Positions 10,438 through 20,928 of a DNA stretch of 64,000 nt are shown here, piece by piece. Position numbers and translations under genes: made by a program. The number at the start of each line of letters is the position of its first letter. Position 1 is the stretch's first letter. The DNA lies in contig JANSXN010000001.1 in the NCBI GenBank assembly GCA_024742935.1, positions 37,613-101,612 on the forward strand. The letters are read 5' to 3'. The notes under the pieces are model-generated. The model was given only the letters and a program-made list of their open reading frames with translations, did no database searches and was not told the origin of the DNA. This DNA is from Flavobacteriaceae bacterium (GTDB lineage Bacteria > Bacteroidota > Bacteroidia > Flavobacteriales > Flavobacteriaceae).

Positions 10438-12561
10438 TTAATATAAATTTGCTCTACGGTCTTCTATCTTGGCTTTCTTTTTAAGCGCATTGAAAACAGT
10501 TGCATTGATATTGGATGCCCGTCTGTTGTTAATTTGTGTGATATAGGAAGTAAAATCTTCTCTTTGAGCAGCTTCTGTGGTAGAAAGCACCCTCACCATA
10601 TAGATTCCATTTTTACCCTCAATGAGTCCAGAGGATTGCCCTTGGCTTAGGCCAAATGCAGTACCCACAACTTTTGGTTCTGTACCGGCATCGGGAATGA
10701 GTGGTGACTTTCTATTAAGGGCGTTTGCACGCTTTACCTGAACATTGTTTGCAGAAGCCAGTTCCTCTAGTGTTGTCGCTTTATTGTTGTCTAAAATGCG
10801 TTTTGCTTTTTTCTCATTTCTAACCAAAGGAGTTACTTGAGCCGATGCTTCTGAAGCGGGCATCAAACCTTTTGGGTTTTTATTTGTGAGTTGTACTATA
10901 GCATACCCATTATTAACATTAAATCTTTTGATAGCTCCTACTTTTGTTTCTTTTTCAAAGGCCCAATTCACAATTTCGCGATTTGCTCCAATGCCGGGAA
11001 TATTTTCTTCCAATTCACCCACTCGATTGACAGGTCTCACATCACTAATTTCATCTTCCTTAGCTGCCGAAATAAAATCTGTACTCAATGCTTTGGATTC
11101 AAAACGTGTTGCTTCTGTGAAGGTTTGATTAAGAGTTTGTTCTGAAGGTTGTATCGTTTTAACTATATAGGCTACTTTAATAGCTTTTTGTATGTTTTTC
11201 TGTTCCTCAATTTTAATAATGAAGTAACCCAATTCTGTTTCAATGATTTCGATATCTCCTCTGTTATTTTCAAAGGCAAAATCATTAAATTCTTTAATAG
11301 AAACTGAACCGGGAGTTAAATATCCAAGGTCACCTTTGTTTTCTTCTACGCCCGGATCATCAGAAAATTGAATTGCGAGGTCTTCAAATTTTGACGCATC
11401 TCTTTTAATAACATTTAAAAGACTGTCTGCAAGTGACTTTGCTCCTTCTTTTGTTCTGCTGTTTGAACCTGCGGTTTCAAGGCCATCCCAGGAAATCATA
11501 ATATGCTTAGTTTTTACAGAATCTGCCATTTGGCGGATGTCTGTAACCTTTGCTAAATTAATTCGTCCTTGTGTTTTATAAGGCCCATATACTTCGCCTT
11601 TGTTAAGACTAAAAAGGGTGTCGGCATCTGGATTAAGCTGTTGTTTAAATACCCACCTGTCTGTGAATTGCCCTTCTGAGTGCTGAGAAACAAATGCTGC
11701 AATATCTGTTGCCTCCTGAAAGCTTGGAAGTGTATCGTTTAACCCGGAAATTGAATTGTATTTGATTTGAGGTTGTAAAAGTTCTTTTATTTCGTTTTCA
11801 ATAGTTGTTTCGTCATCTTCTGAAGGATTTTCAGCGAAAAGAACATATTGAAAATCAACAGCTGCTTCTACTTCATATTTTTTTGCATTTCGCTTTATGT
11901 AGTCTTCGATGTCTTTTTCAGTAACTTCAATTTCTTCATCAGGAATACTTGAGAAGGGAATTTGTACAAATTCAATATCTACTTTATCATTTTCTAATTT
12001 GTGTTCTTGTTTTCCTTCAAAAGTGGTCGCTGTTAAACCGGCTCTTATTAAGCTATAATATGTTTGTTCAATGGCATTTTGGCTTAAGCTTTTTTCAAAC
12101 TCCACAAATTGGGCATATTGCTGTGGAGCATTTTCCTTTACGTCTGCAAGGTACTCTTGTACTTTAAAAGGGTCATAAATACCGGCTTCATTTGAAAATG
12201 TGGGGTTTCCGCTTAGATTTTGTGCCAATGCATTTTGCAATTGTTCATCACTTATTTGTAAGCCCAATTTTTCAAATTGTTCTCTAAACAAGTTTGCACG
12301 CACCTCATTGTTCCAAACAGCATTTGCTGCTTGTAGGTTTGTGGCGTTTGCTCCCATATTTCGTAGAGCATTCTCTACTTTATTTAGAAAATCATTTCGG
12401 GAAATATCAGTCCCATTAATTGTTCCTACTGTATTTTGCTCTTTGTTGGATGAAAATCCACCGTTTTGAAATACATCTGCCAATACAAATGCAAAGAGTG
12501 CCATTGCAATAATGATAATCAAAAATACCGAGCGTTGTCTAATTTTATTTAATACTGCCAT
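10438..12561 (-). CDS. Peptidylprolyl isomerase, SurA/PpiD-like with parvulin domain
   Basis: N-terminal TM (SVFLIIIIAMALFAFVLADVF), SurA_N region, parvulin KTKHIMIS...FSDDPGVEENKGDLGYLTPGS. Confidence 0.9.
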   Translation of the reverse strand: MAVLNKIRQRSVFLIIIIAMALFAFVLADVFQNGGFSSNKEQNTVGTINGTDISRNDFLNKVENALRNMGANATNLQAANAVWNNEVRANLFREQFEKLGLQISDEQLQNALAQNLSGNPTFSNEAGIYDPFKVQEYLADVKENAPQQYAQFVEFEKSLSQNAIEQTYYSLIRAGLTATTFEGKQEHKLENDKVDIEFVQIPFSSIPDEEIEVTEKDIEDYIKRNAKKYEVEAAVDFQYVLFAENPSEDDETTIENEIKELLQPQIKYNSISGLNDTLPSFQEATDIAAFVSQHSEGQFTDRWVFKQQLNPDADTLFSLNKGEVYGPYKTQGRINLAKVTDIRQMADSVKTKHIMISWDGLETAGSNSRTKEGAKSLADSLLNVIKRDASKFEDLAIQFSDDPGVEENKGDLGYLTPGSVSIKEFNDFAFENNRGDIEIIETELGYFIIKIEEQKNIQKAIKVAYIVKTIQPSEQTLNQTFTEATRFESKALSTDFISAAKEDEISDVRPVNRVGELEENIPGIGANREIVNWAFEKETKVGAIKRFNVNNGYAIVQLTNKNPKGLMPASEASAQVTPLVRNEKKAKRILDNNKATTLEELASANNVQVKRANALNRKSPLIPDAGTEPKVVGTAFGLSQGQSSGLIEGKNGIYMVRVLSTTEAAQREDFTSYITQINNRRASNINATVFNALKKKAKIEDRRANLY

Positions 12562-12715
12562 TTTTTATGAAATTTTATAGGGGGCGAAAATACCATTTTT
12601 GAACAACTTATGAAAAACTTATTGCTCAAAAATTCACATATTATTAAAAATAATTTTGCTATGGAATATATTCTGTTAAAATGACCTTATTTTATATGAA
12701 GATCTAGTTTCTAAA

Positions 12716-12741
12716 AACTCATAATGAGTCATTTATGAGTT
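12716..12741 (-). terminator. Hairpin, likely minus-strand terminator of the small membrane protein gene
   Basis: AACTCATAA-TGAGTCAT-TTATGAGTT, followed on the minus strand by TTTTT. Confidence 0.6.
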
Positions 12742-12754
12742 ATACAAATAAAAT

Positions 12755-12958
12755 TTATTTTTTGTTTTGTTGACGCTTTTCCAGCTTTTTCCTAAAGTTG
12801 CGTTTAAAGAAGAACATAAATAATGCCACTACACCAAAGAATATAAATAAATTAGCCCTATCGGGATTGCTATTCCAATTGCTTATAACTGCAAAAAGAG
12901 ATAGTAAAAACATAGCTAAATATGCGTATTCAAAAAATTTGTAAACTGTTTTATTCAT
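12755..12958 (-). CDS. Small membrane protein of unknown function
   Basis: 67 aa with two TM segments; overlaps the lptC stop region in operon order. Confidence 0.65.
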   Translation of the reverse strand: MNKTVYKFFEYAYLAMFLLSLFAVISNWNSNPDRANLFIFFGVVALFMFFFKRNFRKKLEKRQQNKK

Positions 12959-13520
12959 CGTCTATGGTTTTATCAACATATTGTACCCCAACATTCTTTC
13001 TTGACATAAAGGTATTGAAATCTTCACTTGAATCAAAACGGCCTCCATCATTGAAAGAGCCGTCTTTAAATATTATTTTATAAGGTTGGTCTGTGAAAAC
13101 CCATTTATTGTTTTGATCCCAGTAGAGTTGATTAGCATTCAACCTCAGGCTATCACTTGTAATTAAAACTACGTTACCTCTTAAATCGACCAAATTTGCT
13201 TCATCAAAATGAATTCCATAGTCTGATGTAACTGTACTTTTATCTCCTTTTTCGTTCCAAAATTGCACTTCAAGACCATCTGGAAATTCTGAAAAAGAAT
13301 AATTATAATTTGAAAAATCAAGCAAAGTGGGTGTTATAAGATTTGCCACCAGTTTGCCGGAGTCTGTGTATTTTAAATCAACACCGCTACCCTCTGCAAT
13401 GGGGCCCAGGTCTGCAACAGACAATTGCTGTATTTCCCTGTAATTTCCTTCACATGAAAAAAGCGTTAGGACTGTAATTACAATCATAACGCTTTTTAAG
13501 CTATGTGATAAAAAATTCAT
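12951..13520 (-). CDS. LPS export ABC transporter periplasmic protein LptC-like
   Basis: Lipoprotein-like N-terminus, LYTDSGKLVANLITP..., DYGIHFDEANLVDLRGNVVLITSDSLRLNANQLYWDQ; start set at MNFLSHS. Confidence 0.85.
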   Translation of the reverse strand: MNFLSHSLKSVMIVITVLTLFSCEGNYREIQQLSVADLGPIAEGSGVDLKYTDSGKLVANLITPTLLDFSNYNYSFSEFPDGLEVQFWNEKGDKSTVTSDYGIHFDEANLVDLRGNVVLITSDSLRLNANQLYWDQNNKWVFTDQPYKIIFKDGSFNDGGRFDSSEDFNTFMSRKNVGVQYVDKTIDDE

Positions 13521-13521
13521 T

Positions 13522-14892
13522 TTAAAGGTTTGGTACTCTAACACTACCGCCTACCCAGCACTTAAAGCTGATAGTCTTTCCTGCCATTCCCTCTTGAAAT
13601 ATATCTGCATTTTGTGGAGCACGCTCCATATAGCTTTGTGCTGCAGCATTTGCATTACTTGCGACAGAAGGATCCACACGTGCTGCTTTTCTGGCTTCCT
13701 CAGCAGCTAGCCAGTTGATGGCTCTTTTTTCAAATATGGTTTCCCCACAATTATTAGAACTTTCAGCATACATTCTAGCTATTTGAAGGTATGCTCTTCC
13801 GTAAGAAGGTTTAGCCTCGAGTGTCTTTCTGTAGAACGACCTTGCTGTACTAGAATTGCCAGATTTTCTATAGTTTTCTGCGAGCTTGTAATAAGTATTT
13901 GCTTTTCTGTTTTCATCTGTTTCTAGTTCTGCAGACTGGATAAAGTATTCAAGTGCAACTTTTGGTTTACCATCTGCTTCTGCTAATTGACCCAAATAGT
14001 AAGCAGATCTTGCAGAAGGGTTTAAATTATGCAACTCCTGTACTAATTTAAAGAATAAAGGATCTTCACATTCTTTTGCAGAAAGTCTTCCAGCAGCGCC
14101 TTGCAGCCAGTTTAAATCTCCTTTTTTCTGCTCAAAATCCCTTTCATACAATGGTATGAGATTTTCACAATCTGCTAGTATCCCCAGTTTTCCATTTACA
14201 CTTCCTTTTACTTGTGAGTAAGCCTTAAGGTTTGTTTCCCCTGCACTCAAAAGTTTTGTTTGAGATTGATTGAGCGTTTCACCGGCATCTTGCTTTTCAA
14301 TTAAAGGAGTTATTTTGGATGCTAAAGTATTCTCTTCAAATTCAATTTTTCTTATCAATTCATCATAAAGGTCAAACACTTCTTGAATATCTTTTTCTCC
14401 GGAATCGTGCAGATCAATGGCAAGTGAAAAATAGGTATATAAGGCCTTAGGGCTTGTAAAATTATCTTTGTCTTTTTTATAAGCAGCATCAAAGGCGTCA
14501 AACTGTTCTTGAGTCGAGCCAATTTTGTTATCAAACATTACTTGAGCAAAGTCAGCTAAAATACCTCCTTCTGTAGTTTTGTTTGGAAAATGTTGTAAAC
14601 GCTCTCTAAGTAACTTCTTATACTCGTTATATTGAGTCATTTTTTGATCTTGAGGTGCGTTTTCAATACTGTTTTTGTATAATCTTTCTCCATATTGATA
14701 GATAGTCAAATGGAAAGAAGCACAATTTTTTCGCAACTCTTCAAGGTAAGGAAGAGCCGCTTTGTAATTTTCAATTTTTGCCGCTTCAGCAAAAAGTGAT
14801 AGCGTGACTGTACAATCTTCATTGTTTGAGGCATAGCTAGTTTTACCTGCAAAAAGCAATGCCAAAAATAAGAATGTGATTTTAGTTTTCAT
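13522..14892 (-). CDS. Secreted tetratricopeptide repeat protein
   Basis: Signal peptide MKTKITFLFLALLFAGKTSYA; TPR-like helices; the ATG at 14892 avoids overlap with the upstream gene. Confidence 0.8.
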   Translation of the reverse strand: MKTKITFLFLALLFAGKTSYASNNEDCTVTLSLFAEAAKIENYKAALPYLEELRKNCASFHLTIYQYGERLYKNSIENAPQDQKMTQYNEYKKLLRERLQHFPNKTTEGGILADFAQVMFDNKIGSTQEQFDAFDAAYKKDKDNFTSPKALYTYFSLAIDLHDSGEKDIQEVFDLYDELIRKIEFEENTLASKITPLIEKQDAGETLNQSQTKLLSAGETNLKAYSQVKGSVNGKLGILADCENLIPLYERDFEQKKGDLNWLQGAAGRLSAKECEDPLFFKLVQELHNLNPSARSAYYLGQLAEADGKPKVALEYFIQSAELETDENRKANTYYKLAENYRKSGNSSTARSFYRKTLEAKPSYGRAYLQIARMYAESSNNCGETIFEKRAINWLAAEEARKAARVDPSVASNANAAAQSYMERAPQNADIFQEGMAGKTISFKCWVGGSVRVPNL

Positions 14893-14915
14893 TGGTACTA
14901 ATTTTTTATGAAATA

Positions 14916-16160
14916 TTAATCGTAAAGTGTTTTTATAAACCATCTGTCATTTAATGATAAGCTTATTATTGTATTGAAAAAGTTTTCTTTTACCAGCCCA
15001 TTATTTGTAGTGCCTCTGTTTCCATACTCAAAACCGATGTTTACATTTGAAAACAATCTCCCTACAGGCATTCCTACTCCAAAAGATATGCCAAACTCAT
15101 TTATCTTCTCATCGTTAATGACCAATCCTGTATTTTCATACCTAACCCCTGCCCTGTATGTTATTTTTTTAAAATAGCCTGAAAGTGCATTGTGTCTGGG
15201 AACATAGAACCCTCCCAGTTTATATTTTGAAGAATTGGTAAAGCTTACATTATCAATTGTGAAAGCTCTGTTTGTAAAATTACTTGTTTCTTGCAGTGTA
15301 TATTCACCACCCACAAACCACCTTCTGGGTTCTCCAATTCCAAAACCAAGAGTGTATTGAGAGGGTAATGTTAATTTAGAATCTTCTACATCCACATCTC
15401 GTGGATCTACTTCAATTTGAAAATCTAGATTAGGCACAAAAACACTTGCAAATCGCCTGGAATTTTCAGAATCTAAATTAGTTTCAGGCGTGTATGTAAT
15501 ACTTGAAAACATTTCTAATTTTTCAGTAATCAACCTTCTGTAGGTGGCTCCAAAATTGAGACTAAATCCAGATAAATCTGACCTGTTTGTTTCTTTTGTA
15601 GCAAACTCAACGTCCGGACTGAAAAGTAATGAATTATTTTCAATATTACCAAAGTTATAGTTTGCATCAATACCCACACTTAGGTGATCTGAAATAAGAT
15701 AGCCCAGAGACAAAAAAACTTTATTCATACCTCCTTGACCGGTGTTTTGTACAATACTCTCGCCAGATTGATTTTCTAAATTATACCCCACAGAAGTTAT
15801 GGGTATAATTCCAAAACCGGCACCAAACTTTTCTCCAAGAGGAACTCCAAGTGCAAGATAATTAATGGAAGTTGACGAAGCTGTGCCTTTTTCTTGGGTT
15901 GTTTCCTGAGTGACATATTTATGAGCACCCCCCACTGAAAAAGCGACTAATTTTAAATGTGCATATCCGGAAGGATTTTGTAAATTAAGGTGGATACTAT
16001 CTGAATACATACTAATACCTCCCATACTTCTATTTTCAACAGTACCCCTGAAGTTTGTTGAGCCAACTCCAAAAAAAGAATAGGGAGATGAAGTTGCTTC
16101 TTGTGCAGAAGTTACTGTAGTAATACATACCAGAATTATTACTAAAAGCCTTTTTATCAT
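14916..16160 (-). CDS. Outer membrane beta-barrel protein
   Basis: Signal peptide; SSPYSFFGVGSTNFRGTVENRSMGGI; alternating beta-strand pattern. Confidence 0.75.
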   Translation of the reverse strand: MIKRLLVIILVCITTVTSAQEATSSPYSFFGVGSTNFRGTVENRSMGGISMYSDSIHLNLQNPSGYAHLKLVAFSVGGAHKYVTQETTQEKGTASSTSINYLALGVPLGEKFGAGFGIIPITSVGYNLENQSGESIVQNTGQGGMNKVFLSLGYLISDHLSVGIDANYNFGNIENNSLLFSPDVEFATKETNRSDLSGFSLNFGATYRRLITEKLEMFSSITYTPETNLDSENSRRFASVFVPNLDFQIEVDPRDVDVEDSKLTLPSQYTLGFGIGEPRRWFVGGEYTLQETSNFTNRAFTIDNVSFTNSSKYKLGGFYVPRHNALSGYFKKITYRAGVRYENTGLVINDEKINEFGISFGVGMPVGRLFSNVNIGFEYGNRGTTNNGLVKENFFNTIISLSLNDRWFIKTLYD

Positions 16161-16163
16161 GTA

Positions 16164-16889
16164 TTAATGATTATATTCTAATAAATAGTTTAAACCTTCC
16201 AGAAGAAAATTTGAATTGGCAAATATGCTATTTTTTAATCTATCTCGCAAAAAATGTGCATTACCGCCTGTTAAAATAACTGTTAAATCTTTAAAATCTT
16301 GTTTGTAATGACTTATGACCCCATCAATCTCCAATGTTACACCAAAAATCACACCAGAGTGAATGGATGTTTGAGTGGAATTACCCAGGATTGTATTTGG
16401 AGTGTTTGCATCAAGCAAAGGTAATTTCTCTGTAAAAGTGTGTAAGGCTTTATACCTCATATTAATTCCAGGAGAAATAGATCCACCTTTGTAATGCCCT
16501 TCAGTGTTTAAAAAATCATAGGTAATGCAAGTACCCACGTCAATGATTAAAGTATTTTTTTTAGGATAATGGCCAATTGCAGCACTAACCAAAGCAATCC
16601 TGTCAACACCAAGACTCAGTGGCGTTGCATAATCGTTAACAAAAGGTGTTTTAATCTGTGATGTAATTTCAAAAACATTGAAATGCCTGTTCAATTTTTG
16701 TTTTGATTTTTCAGAAAATCCACCCACGACACTCAATGCCGCTCTATTTATTGATGGGAATTCTTCTAAAATAAACTCAATATTCTTATCAAAATCAGAC
16801 TTTACATCAATTTTTTTGTAAACCAAAACCTTGTTATCAAAAATTGCCATTTTGATTAAGGTATTTCCTACATCTACTACTAAGTTCAT
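16164..16889 (-). CDS. coaX: Type III pantothenate kinase
   Basis: MNLVVDVGNTLIKMAIF, IDVGTCITYDFL, GGSISPGINMRYKALH. Confidence 0.95.
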   Translation of the reverse strand: MNLVVDVGNTLIKMAIFDNKVLVYKKIDVKSDFDKNIEFILEEFPSINRAALSVVGGFSEKSKQKLNRHFNVFEITSQIKTPFVNDYATPLSLGVDRIALVSAAIGHYPKKNTLIIDVGTCITYDFLNTEGHYKGGSISPGINMRYKALHTFTEKLPLLDANTPNTILGNSTQTSIHSGVIFGVTLEIDGVISHYKQDFKDLTVILTGGNAHFLRDRLKNSIFANSNFLLEGLNYLLEYNH

Positions 16890-16978
16890 TTATAATCAAA
16901 TAAGCGACAAAAATACAATTTGAAAATTTATTATATACAAACCACTTAAAGAAATTAAAACTTTTTTTATTTTTATGC

Positions 16979-17008
16979 TTTGCGCAAAATAAAATAAATT
17001 TATATTTG
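16979..17008 (+). promoter_or_regulatory. Bacteroidetes promoter for tRNA-Phe
   Basis: TTTG (16979-16982), 18 nt, TATATTTG (17001-17008). Confidence 0.75.
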
Positions 17009-17069
17009 CACCCTCTTATTAAGCATTAACTACGTTTTGCTTTGACGGGCTCAGCCCAAAACACATACT

Positions 17070-17142
<73 letters not shown>

Positions 17143-17145
17143 CTT

Positions 17146-17182
17146 AAAATCCCCAATACAGCTAATGTTTGGGGATTTTTTA
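17146..17182 (+). terminator. Intrinsic terminator after tRNA-Phe
   Basis: AAAATCCCCAA...TTGGGGATTTTTT. Confidence 0.8.
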
Positions 17183-17227
17183 GTTTTGGATATTTTCTAG
17201 CAGCTTAGTTTTTAATTGATTAGAATG

Positions 17228-17791
17228 TCAATTTGTACAGTTTTCATTGTAAAAAACAACGACTTCCTCAATTTCTCTTTTCTTAAACTCCTTATTCTCA
17301 AGTTTAGAAACTAATTTTGGGCAATCGGAAAAAAAGTCTATTGAAGTCTTTTTGTAACTTTTAAACAAATCGTTTATACCAATATTTACAGCAATTTTCT
17401 CATCAGCTCTTTTTACATAAAAGCTGGTTTTACTTGAAGTAGTAGGCCCCATTGGACCAGCACCTGTAACAACAATTTCACTTCTTTTATATAATGAAGC
17501 TATTCCATCAACGAGTTCTATCATTAAAGTACCGGCTTCTTCAGAATAATAAATGTATTTTTTTGTAAAGTTTTGATTTTCTTTTTTTCCGGTGTACATT
17601 ATTTTATCTATTTGCGAATAAGGTATGTTTTGTCTCTTTTTATTCGAATTAAAAGAAATATCATCTTTATGTGTTGAATATTTTTTTGTAAAATAAGTAA
17701 CTCCTTCTTTAGTATAAATTGTATGTCCCTTCTCTTGACAAATTACAATACTACTTAGTGACAAAAAGAAAAGTAAAAATAAGTTTTTCAT
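17228..17791 (-). CDS. Secreted hypothetical protein
   Basis: 187 aa with signal peptide; no recognised domain. Confidence 0.6.
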   Translation of the reverse strand: MKNLFLLFFLSLSSIVICQEKGHTIYTKEGVTYFTKKYSTHKDDISFNSNKKRQNIPYSQIDKIMYTGKKENQNFTKKYIYYSEEAGTLMIELVDGIASLYKRSEIVVTGAGPMGPTTSSKTSFYVKRADEKIAVNIGINDLFKSYKKTSIDFFSDCPKLVSKLENKEFKKREIEEVVVFYNENCTN

Positions 17792-17859
17792 TTAGGATTT
17801 TTTTAAAGCTCCAAAATTAGGAATTAATTGGACATAGCTTAAGGAAATAAAATTTAGTT

Positions 17860-18591
17860 TCACTCCCTCACAACCCTTACTGAAAAGCCATTCCTATTGT
17901 CATTGTAGAACTCAACGACATAGGTATTACTGTAACTCAAGTGCCTTATCCAGGCTTGAAGTTCGTCATAATTTGTTTCGGTCCAAAAAATCCCCAGATT
18001 ATCAACCATAGTAAAATCACCTTTACTGCTTCTACCACCACCGGGCAATGCAGAAAAACCACTGGTATTAACAGCTCCCACATTAGGTGTCATCCAGTGT
18101 GAAGATCCAATTTCTTTTAATTTACCACCGGCTACATTTTCACCCCCAAGACAATCTGTTAACTCTTTCCAGTCCGCTTTTGTAGCAACAAGCCATCCTT
18201 CAGGGGCTATTCCCCTTGAATCATTTACCGCATACCAGTTGTATAATTTACCAAAAACGGCTCCATAAGAACTGTCATTCAAATAATAGCACCAAGCCCC
18301 TGTTGTAAGATTAGCCCACTCTTCTGGGTCCTGAACTTGAGGAATATCGTCTCCGTTTCTATACTTTGAAACATTTAGGTTTTCAATCATCCACTCATTT
18401 CCGTCGCACATTTCCAGGTAACGATAAACGTTGCCGTCAATATCAGAGATTGTCCCCGATTTTTGAATAGAAGTCATAACTTCTTGGGAAGAGGATTGAA
18501 TATTTTGAGTGGTTTTTTTATTTTCCTTACAACTCACTAAAAATAGCAACAGCAAGCCAAAGCAGAATGAGATTCTTAAAGAACTATGCAT
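17860..18591 (-). CDS. Lipoprotein with FISUMP (Fibrobacter major paralogous) domain
   Basis: Lipobox LLLFLVSC; GTISDIDGNVYRYLEMCDGNEWMIENLNVSKYRNGDDIP...GWLVATKADWKELTD...SGFSALPGGGRSSKGDF. Confidence 0.85.
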   Translation of the reverse strand: MHSSLRISFCFGLLLLFLVSCKENKKTTQNIQSSSQEVMTSIQKSGTISDIDGNVYRYLEMCDGNEWMIENLNVSKYRNGDDIPQVQDPEEWANLTTGAWCYYLNDSSYGAVFGKLYNWYAVNDSRGIAPEGWLVATKADWKELTDCLGGENVAGGKLKEIGSSHWMTPNVGAVNTSGFSALPGGGRSSKGDFTMVDNLGIFWTETNYDELQAWIRHLSYSNTYVVEFYNDNRNGFSVRVVRE

Positions 18592-18705
18592 TTCGTTAAC
18601 ATTTTATTAACGAATATAAACATTTTTAATTAGTTTATTAAACTTTCTTTTTTTCATAAAATTTGTTAGGAATTACCTGAAGTTTTCGACAGAAGGAGTA
18701 TATTT

Positions 18706-19380
18706 ATGACAATGAATCAAAAAACAGCTATTTTAATTTTTGCGCAATCTGCAAGTTTAGAGTGTAAAAACAAATACTTCCCTAAAGGATTGGAATTATT
18801 TTCTGAATTAAATCATCAGCTTTTTAAAAAAGTAAAAAAAACAGGACAGCCCTATTTTATTATAACTGAAAAAGAGCAAAATGGGGCCACATTTGGAGAA
18901 CGCTTTACAAATGCTATAGATTTTGTTTTCAAAAAAGGTTTTTCAAACATTATAACCATTGGCAATGACAGTCCTGAATTAAATCACAGACAATTGTGGC
19001 AGGCAACGTTAAATCTAAATGAATCAAAAACAACCATCGGTCCCACTTTTGATGGCGGTTTTTATCTACTATCTTTTCACAAAAGCCTATTTGATAAAAA
19101 CGCATTTCTAAAACTCCCTTGGCAAAAAAAATCATTACGAAAAGAATTAGTCAAACTCCTTGAGAATAATGGCGCTTTAATTACAACTTTTCGTTTTTAT
19201 AATGATTTAGATAACATAAATGATACAGATTATTACCTCACTCATAATTTTACAATCACCTCAGAAATTTTTAAATTGCTTCAAATTAATTTGGTTTCAA
19301 AACCAAATGTATCGTCTTGGAATTCTATAAAAAGTAACTTTACTTCCACCTCTTTCAATAAGGGTTCCCCCGAAAGTTAA
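18706..19380 (+). CDS. DUF2064-family (TIGR04282-like) glycosyltransferase-like protein, divergent paralogue
   Basis: IGNDSPEL...IGPTFDGGFYLLSFHKSLF matches the C-half of DUF2064; the KTRL region is not conserved. Confidence 0.75.
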   Translation: MTMNQKTAILIFAQSASLECKNKYFPKGLELFSELNHQLFKKVKKTGQPYFIITEKEQNGATFGERFTNAIDFVFKKGFSNIITIGNDSPELNHRQLWQATLNLNESKTTIGPTFDGGFYLLSFHKSLFDKNAFLKLPWQKKSLRKELVKLLENNGALITTFRFYNDLDNINDTDYYLTHNFTITSEIFKLLQINLVSKPNVSSWNSIKSNFTSTSFNKGSPES

Positions 19381-19466
19381 ACCCTTTCCATAAAAATAAT
19401 CTCGACCAAATAAAAAACCAAAGCAGCAATGCTTTCGTATATTTTATTAACTAACATATTGAAAAA

Positions 19467-19802
19467 ATGAACAACAATTATTACGATCCTAAAGACCTTA
19501 AAAAATTTGGTGACATCACCCAATGGAGCGAAGAACTCGGAACAAAATTTTTTGATTATTACGTAAAAGTCTTCGAAGAAGGTGCCCTCACAGCTCGTGA
19601 AAAAGCCCTTATTGCACTTGCCGTGGCACACACTGAGCAATGTCCTTACTGCATTGACGCTTACACAAAAGATACCCTGCAACGTGGCGTCACCAAAGAA
19701 GAAATGATGGAAGCCATACACGTAGGTGCAGCTATAAAGAGCGGAGCAACACTCGTGCACGGGGTGATGATGATGAATAAAGTAAATAAACTGGACGGTT
19801 AA
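19467..19802 (+). CDS. Arsenosugar biosynthesis-associated peroxidase-like protein (CMD family)
   Basis: ALIALAVAHTEQCPYCIDAYTKDTLQRGVTKEEMMEAIHVGAAIKSGATLVHG; directly upstream of arsS. Confidence 0.85.
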   Translation: MNNNYYDPKDLKKFGDITQWSEELGTKFFDYYVKVFEEGALTAREKALIALAVAHTEQCPYCIDAYTKDTLQRGVTKEEMMEAIHVGAAIKSGATLVHGVMMMNKVNKLDG

Positions 19803-19860
19803 CGGTCCAAGGTTTAAAATTCAAGGTTCAAGGTTTATTTGTGCCGATTAAATTATTATT

Positions 19861-20925
19861 ATGACAAAATTAAAAACACAATCCCTACATAAAAGAGAAA
19901 GCGAACTCGCGCAAACAAACCGCCAACTGGAAATTCTCTCAAATGGAATTTTCAAAAGCGGTGAGTTGCCCAAGTTTAAAGATAAAATTGCTGAAACTGG
20001 TCAGTTTCCCCTAAGGCCCAAAAAGCTGGAAATCCTGCAAATCAATCTGGGTTATATGTGCAATCAGGTTTGTGAGCATTGCCACGTTGATGCCGGTCCC
20101 GACCGGAAAGAAATCATGACCCGTGAAACGATGATGCAGTGCCTTGATGTGATAAAAAACACAGGAGCGCATACTCTGGATTTAACAGGTGGCGCTCCTG
20201 AAATGAACCCCGATTTTCGCTGGTTCGTGGAAGAAGCTTCCAAAGCCGGTATTGCAGATTTTATTGTGCGTTCTAATTTGACAATTATTCGTGCCAATAA
20301 GAAATACTATGACCTCCCTGATTTTTTCAAAAAACACAATGTGCACGTTGTCTCCTCGATGCCTCACTGGACAAGAGGAAAAACAGACAAACAACGCGGC
20401 GACGGTGTTTTTGACAAATCCATAAAAGCCTTGCAGGAACTCAATGCTGTGGGGTATGGTATGCCGGGCAGTTCTTTGAGACTTGACTTGGTGTATAATC
20501 CTTCAGGAGCATTTCTACCCGGTGACCAGGCAACTATGGAAAAAGACTTCAAAAAAGCACTGAAAGAAGATTTTGATATTCAGTTTCACAATCTTTTTGC
20601 AATCACCAACTTGCCTATCGCACGATTTCTAGATTACCTCATTGCTTCAGAAAACTATGAAGACTATATGACTTCACTGGTGGAAGCTTACAATCCTGCA
20701 GCAGTTGAAAATGTGATGTGTACCAATACCATTTCCATTAGCTGGGATGGGTGGCTGTATGACTGCGATTTTAACCAGATGCTGGAGTTGAAGGTGGACA
20801 GTAAAGTGAAACACATTAAAGATTATAATGAAGACCTCTTAAACGACAGGAATATCATTATTTCACAACACTGTTATGGTTGCACGGCCGGTGCCGGGAG
20901 CAGCTGTCAGGGAAAAGTAACTTAG
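19861..20925 (+). CDS. arsS: Arsenosugar biosynthesis radical SAM protein ArsS
   Basis: CNQVCEHCHVDAGPDRKE radical SAM motif; C-terminal QHCYGCTAGAGSSCQGKV. Confidence 0.93.
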   Translation: MTKLKTQSLHKRESELAQTNRQLEILSNGIFKSGELPKFKDKIAETGQFPLRPKKLEILQINLGYMCNQVCEHCHVDAGPDRKEIMTRETMMQCLDVIKNTGAHTLDLTGGAPEMNPDFRWFVEEASKAGIADFIVRSNLTIIRANKKYYDLPDFFKKHNVHVVSSMPHWTRGKTDKQRGDGVFDKSIKALQELNAVGYGMPGSSLRLDLVYNPSGAFLPGDQATMEKDFKKALKEDFDIQFHNLFAITNLPIARFLDYLIASENYEDYMTSLVEAYNPAAVENVMCTNTISISWDGWLYDCDFNQMLELKVDSKVKHIKDYNEDLLNDRNIIISQHCYGCTAGAGSSCQGKVT

Positions 20926-20928
20926 TAC

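Noticed and set aside
19420-19442. AAAGCA-GCAA-TGCTTT hairpin followed by CGTATAT upstream of the CMD-family gene, as a half-site of the 28.6 kb dyad
   Set aside because: Only 7 bp shared with one arm and no symmetric partner; could be chance in AT-rich DNA
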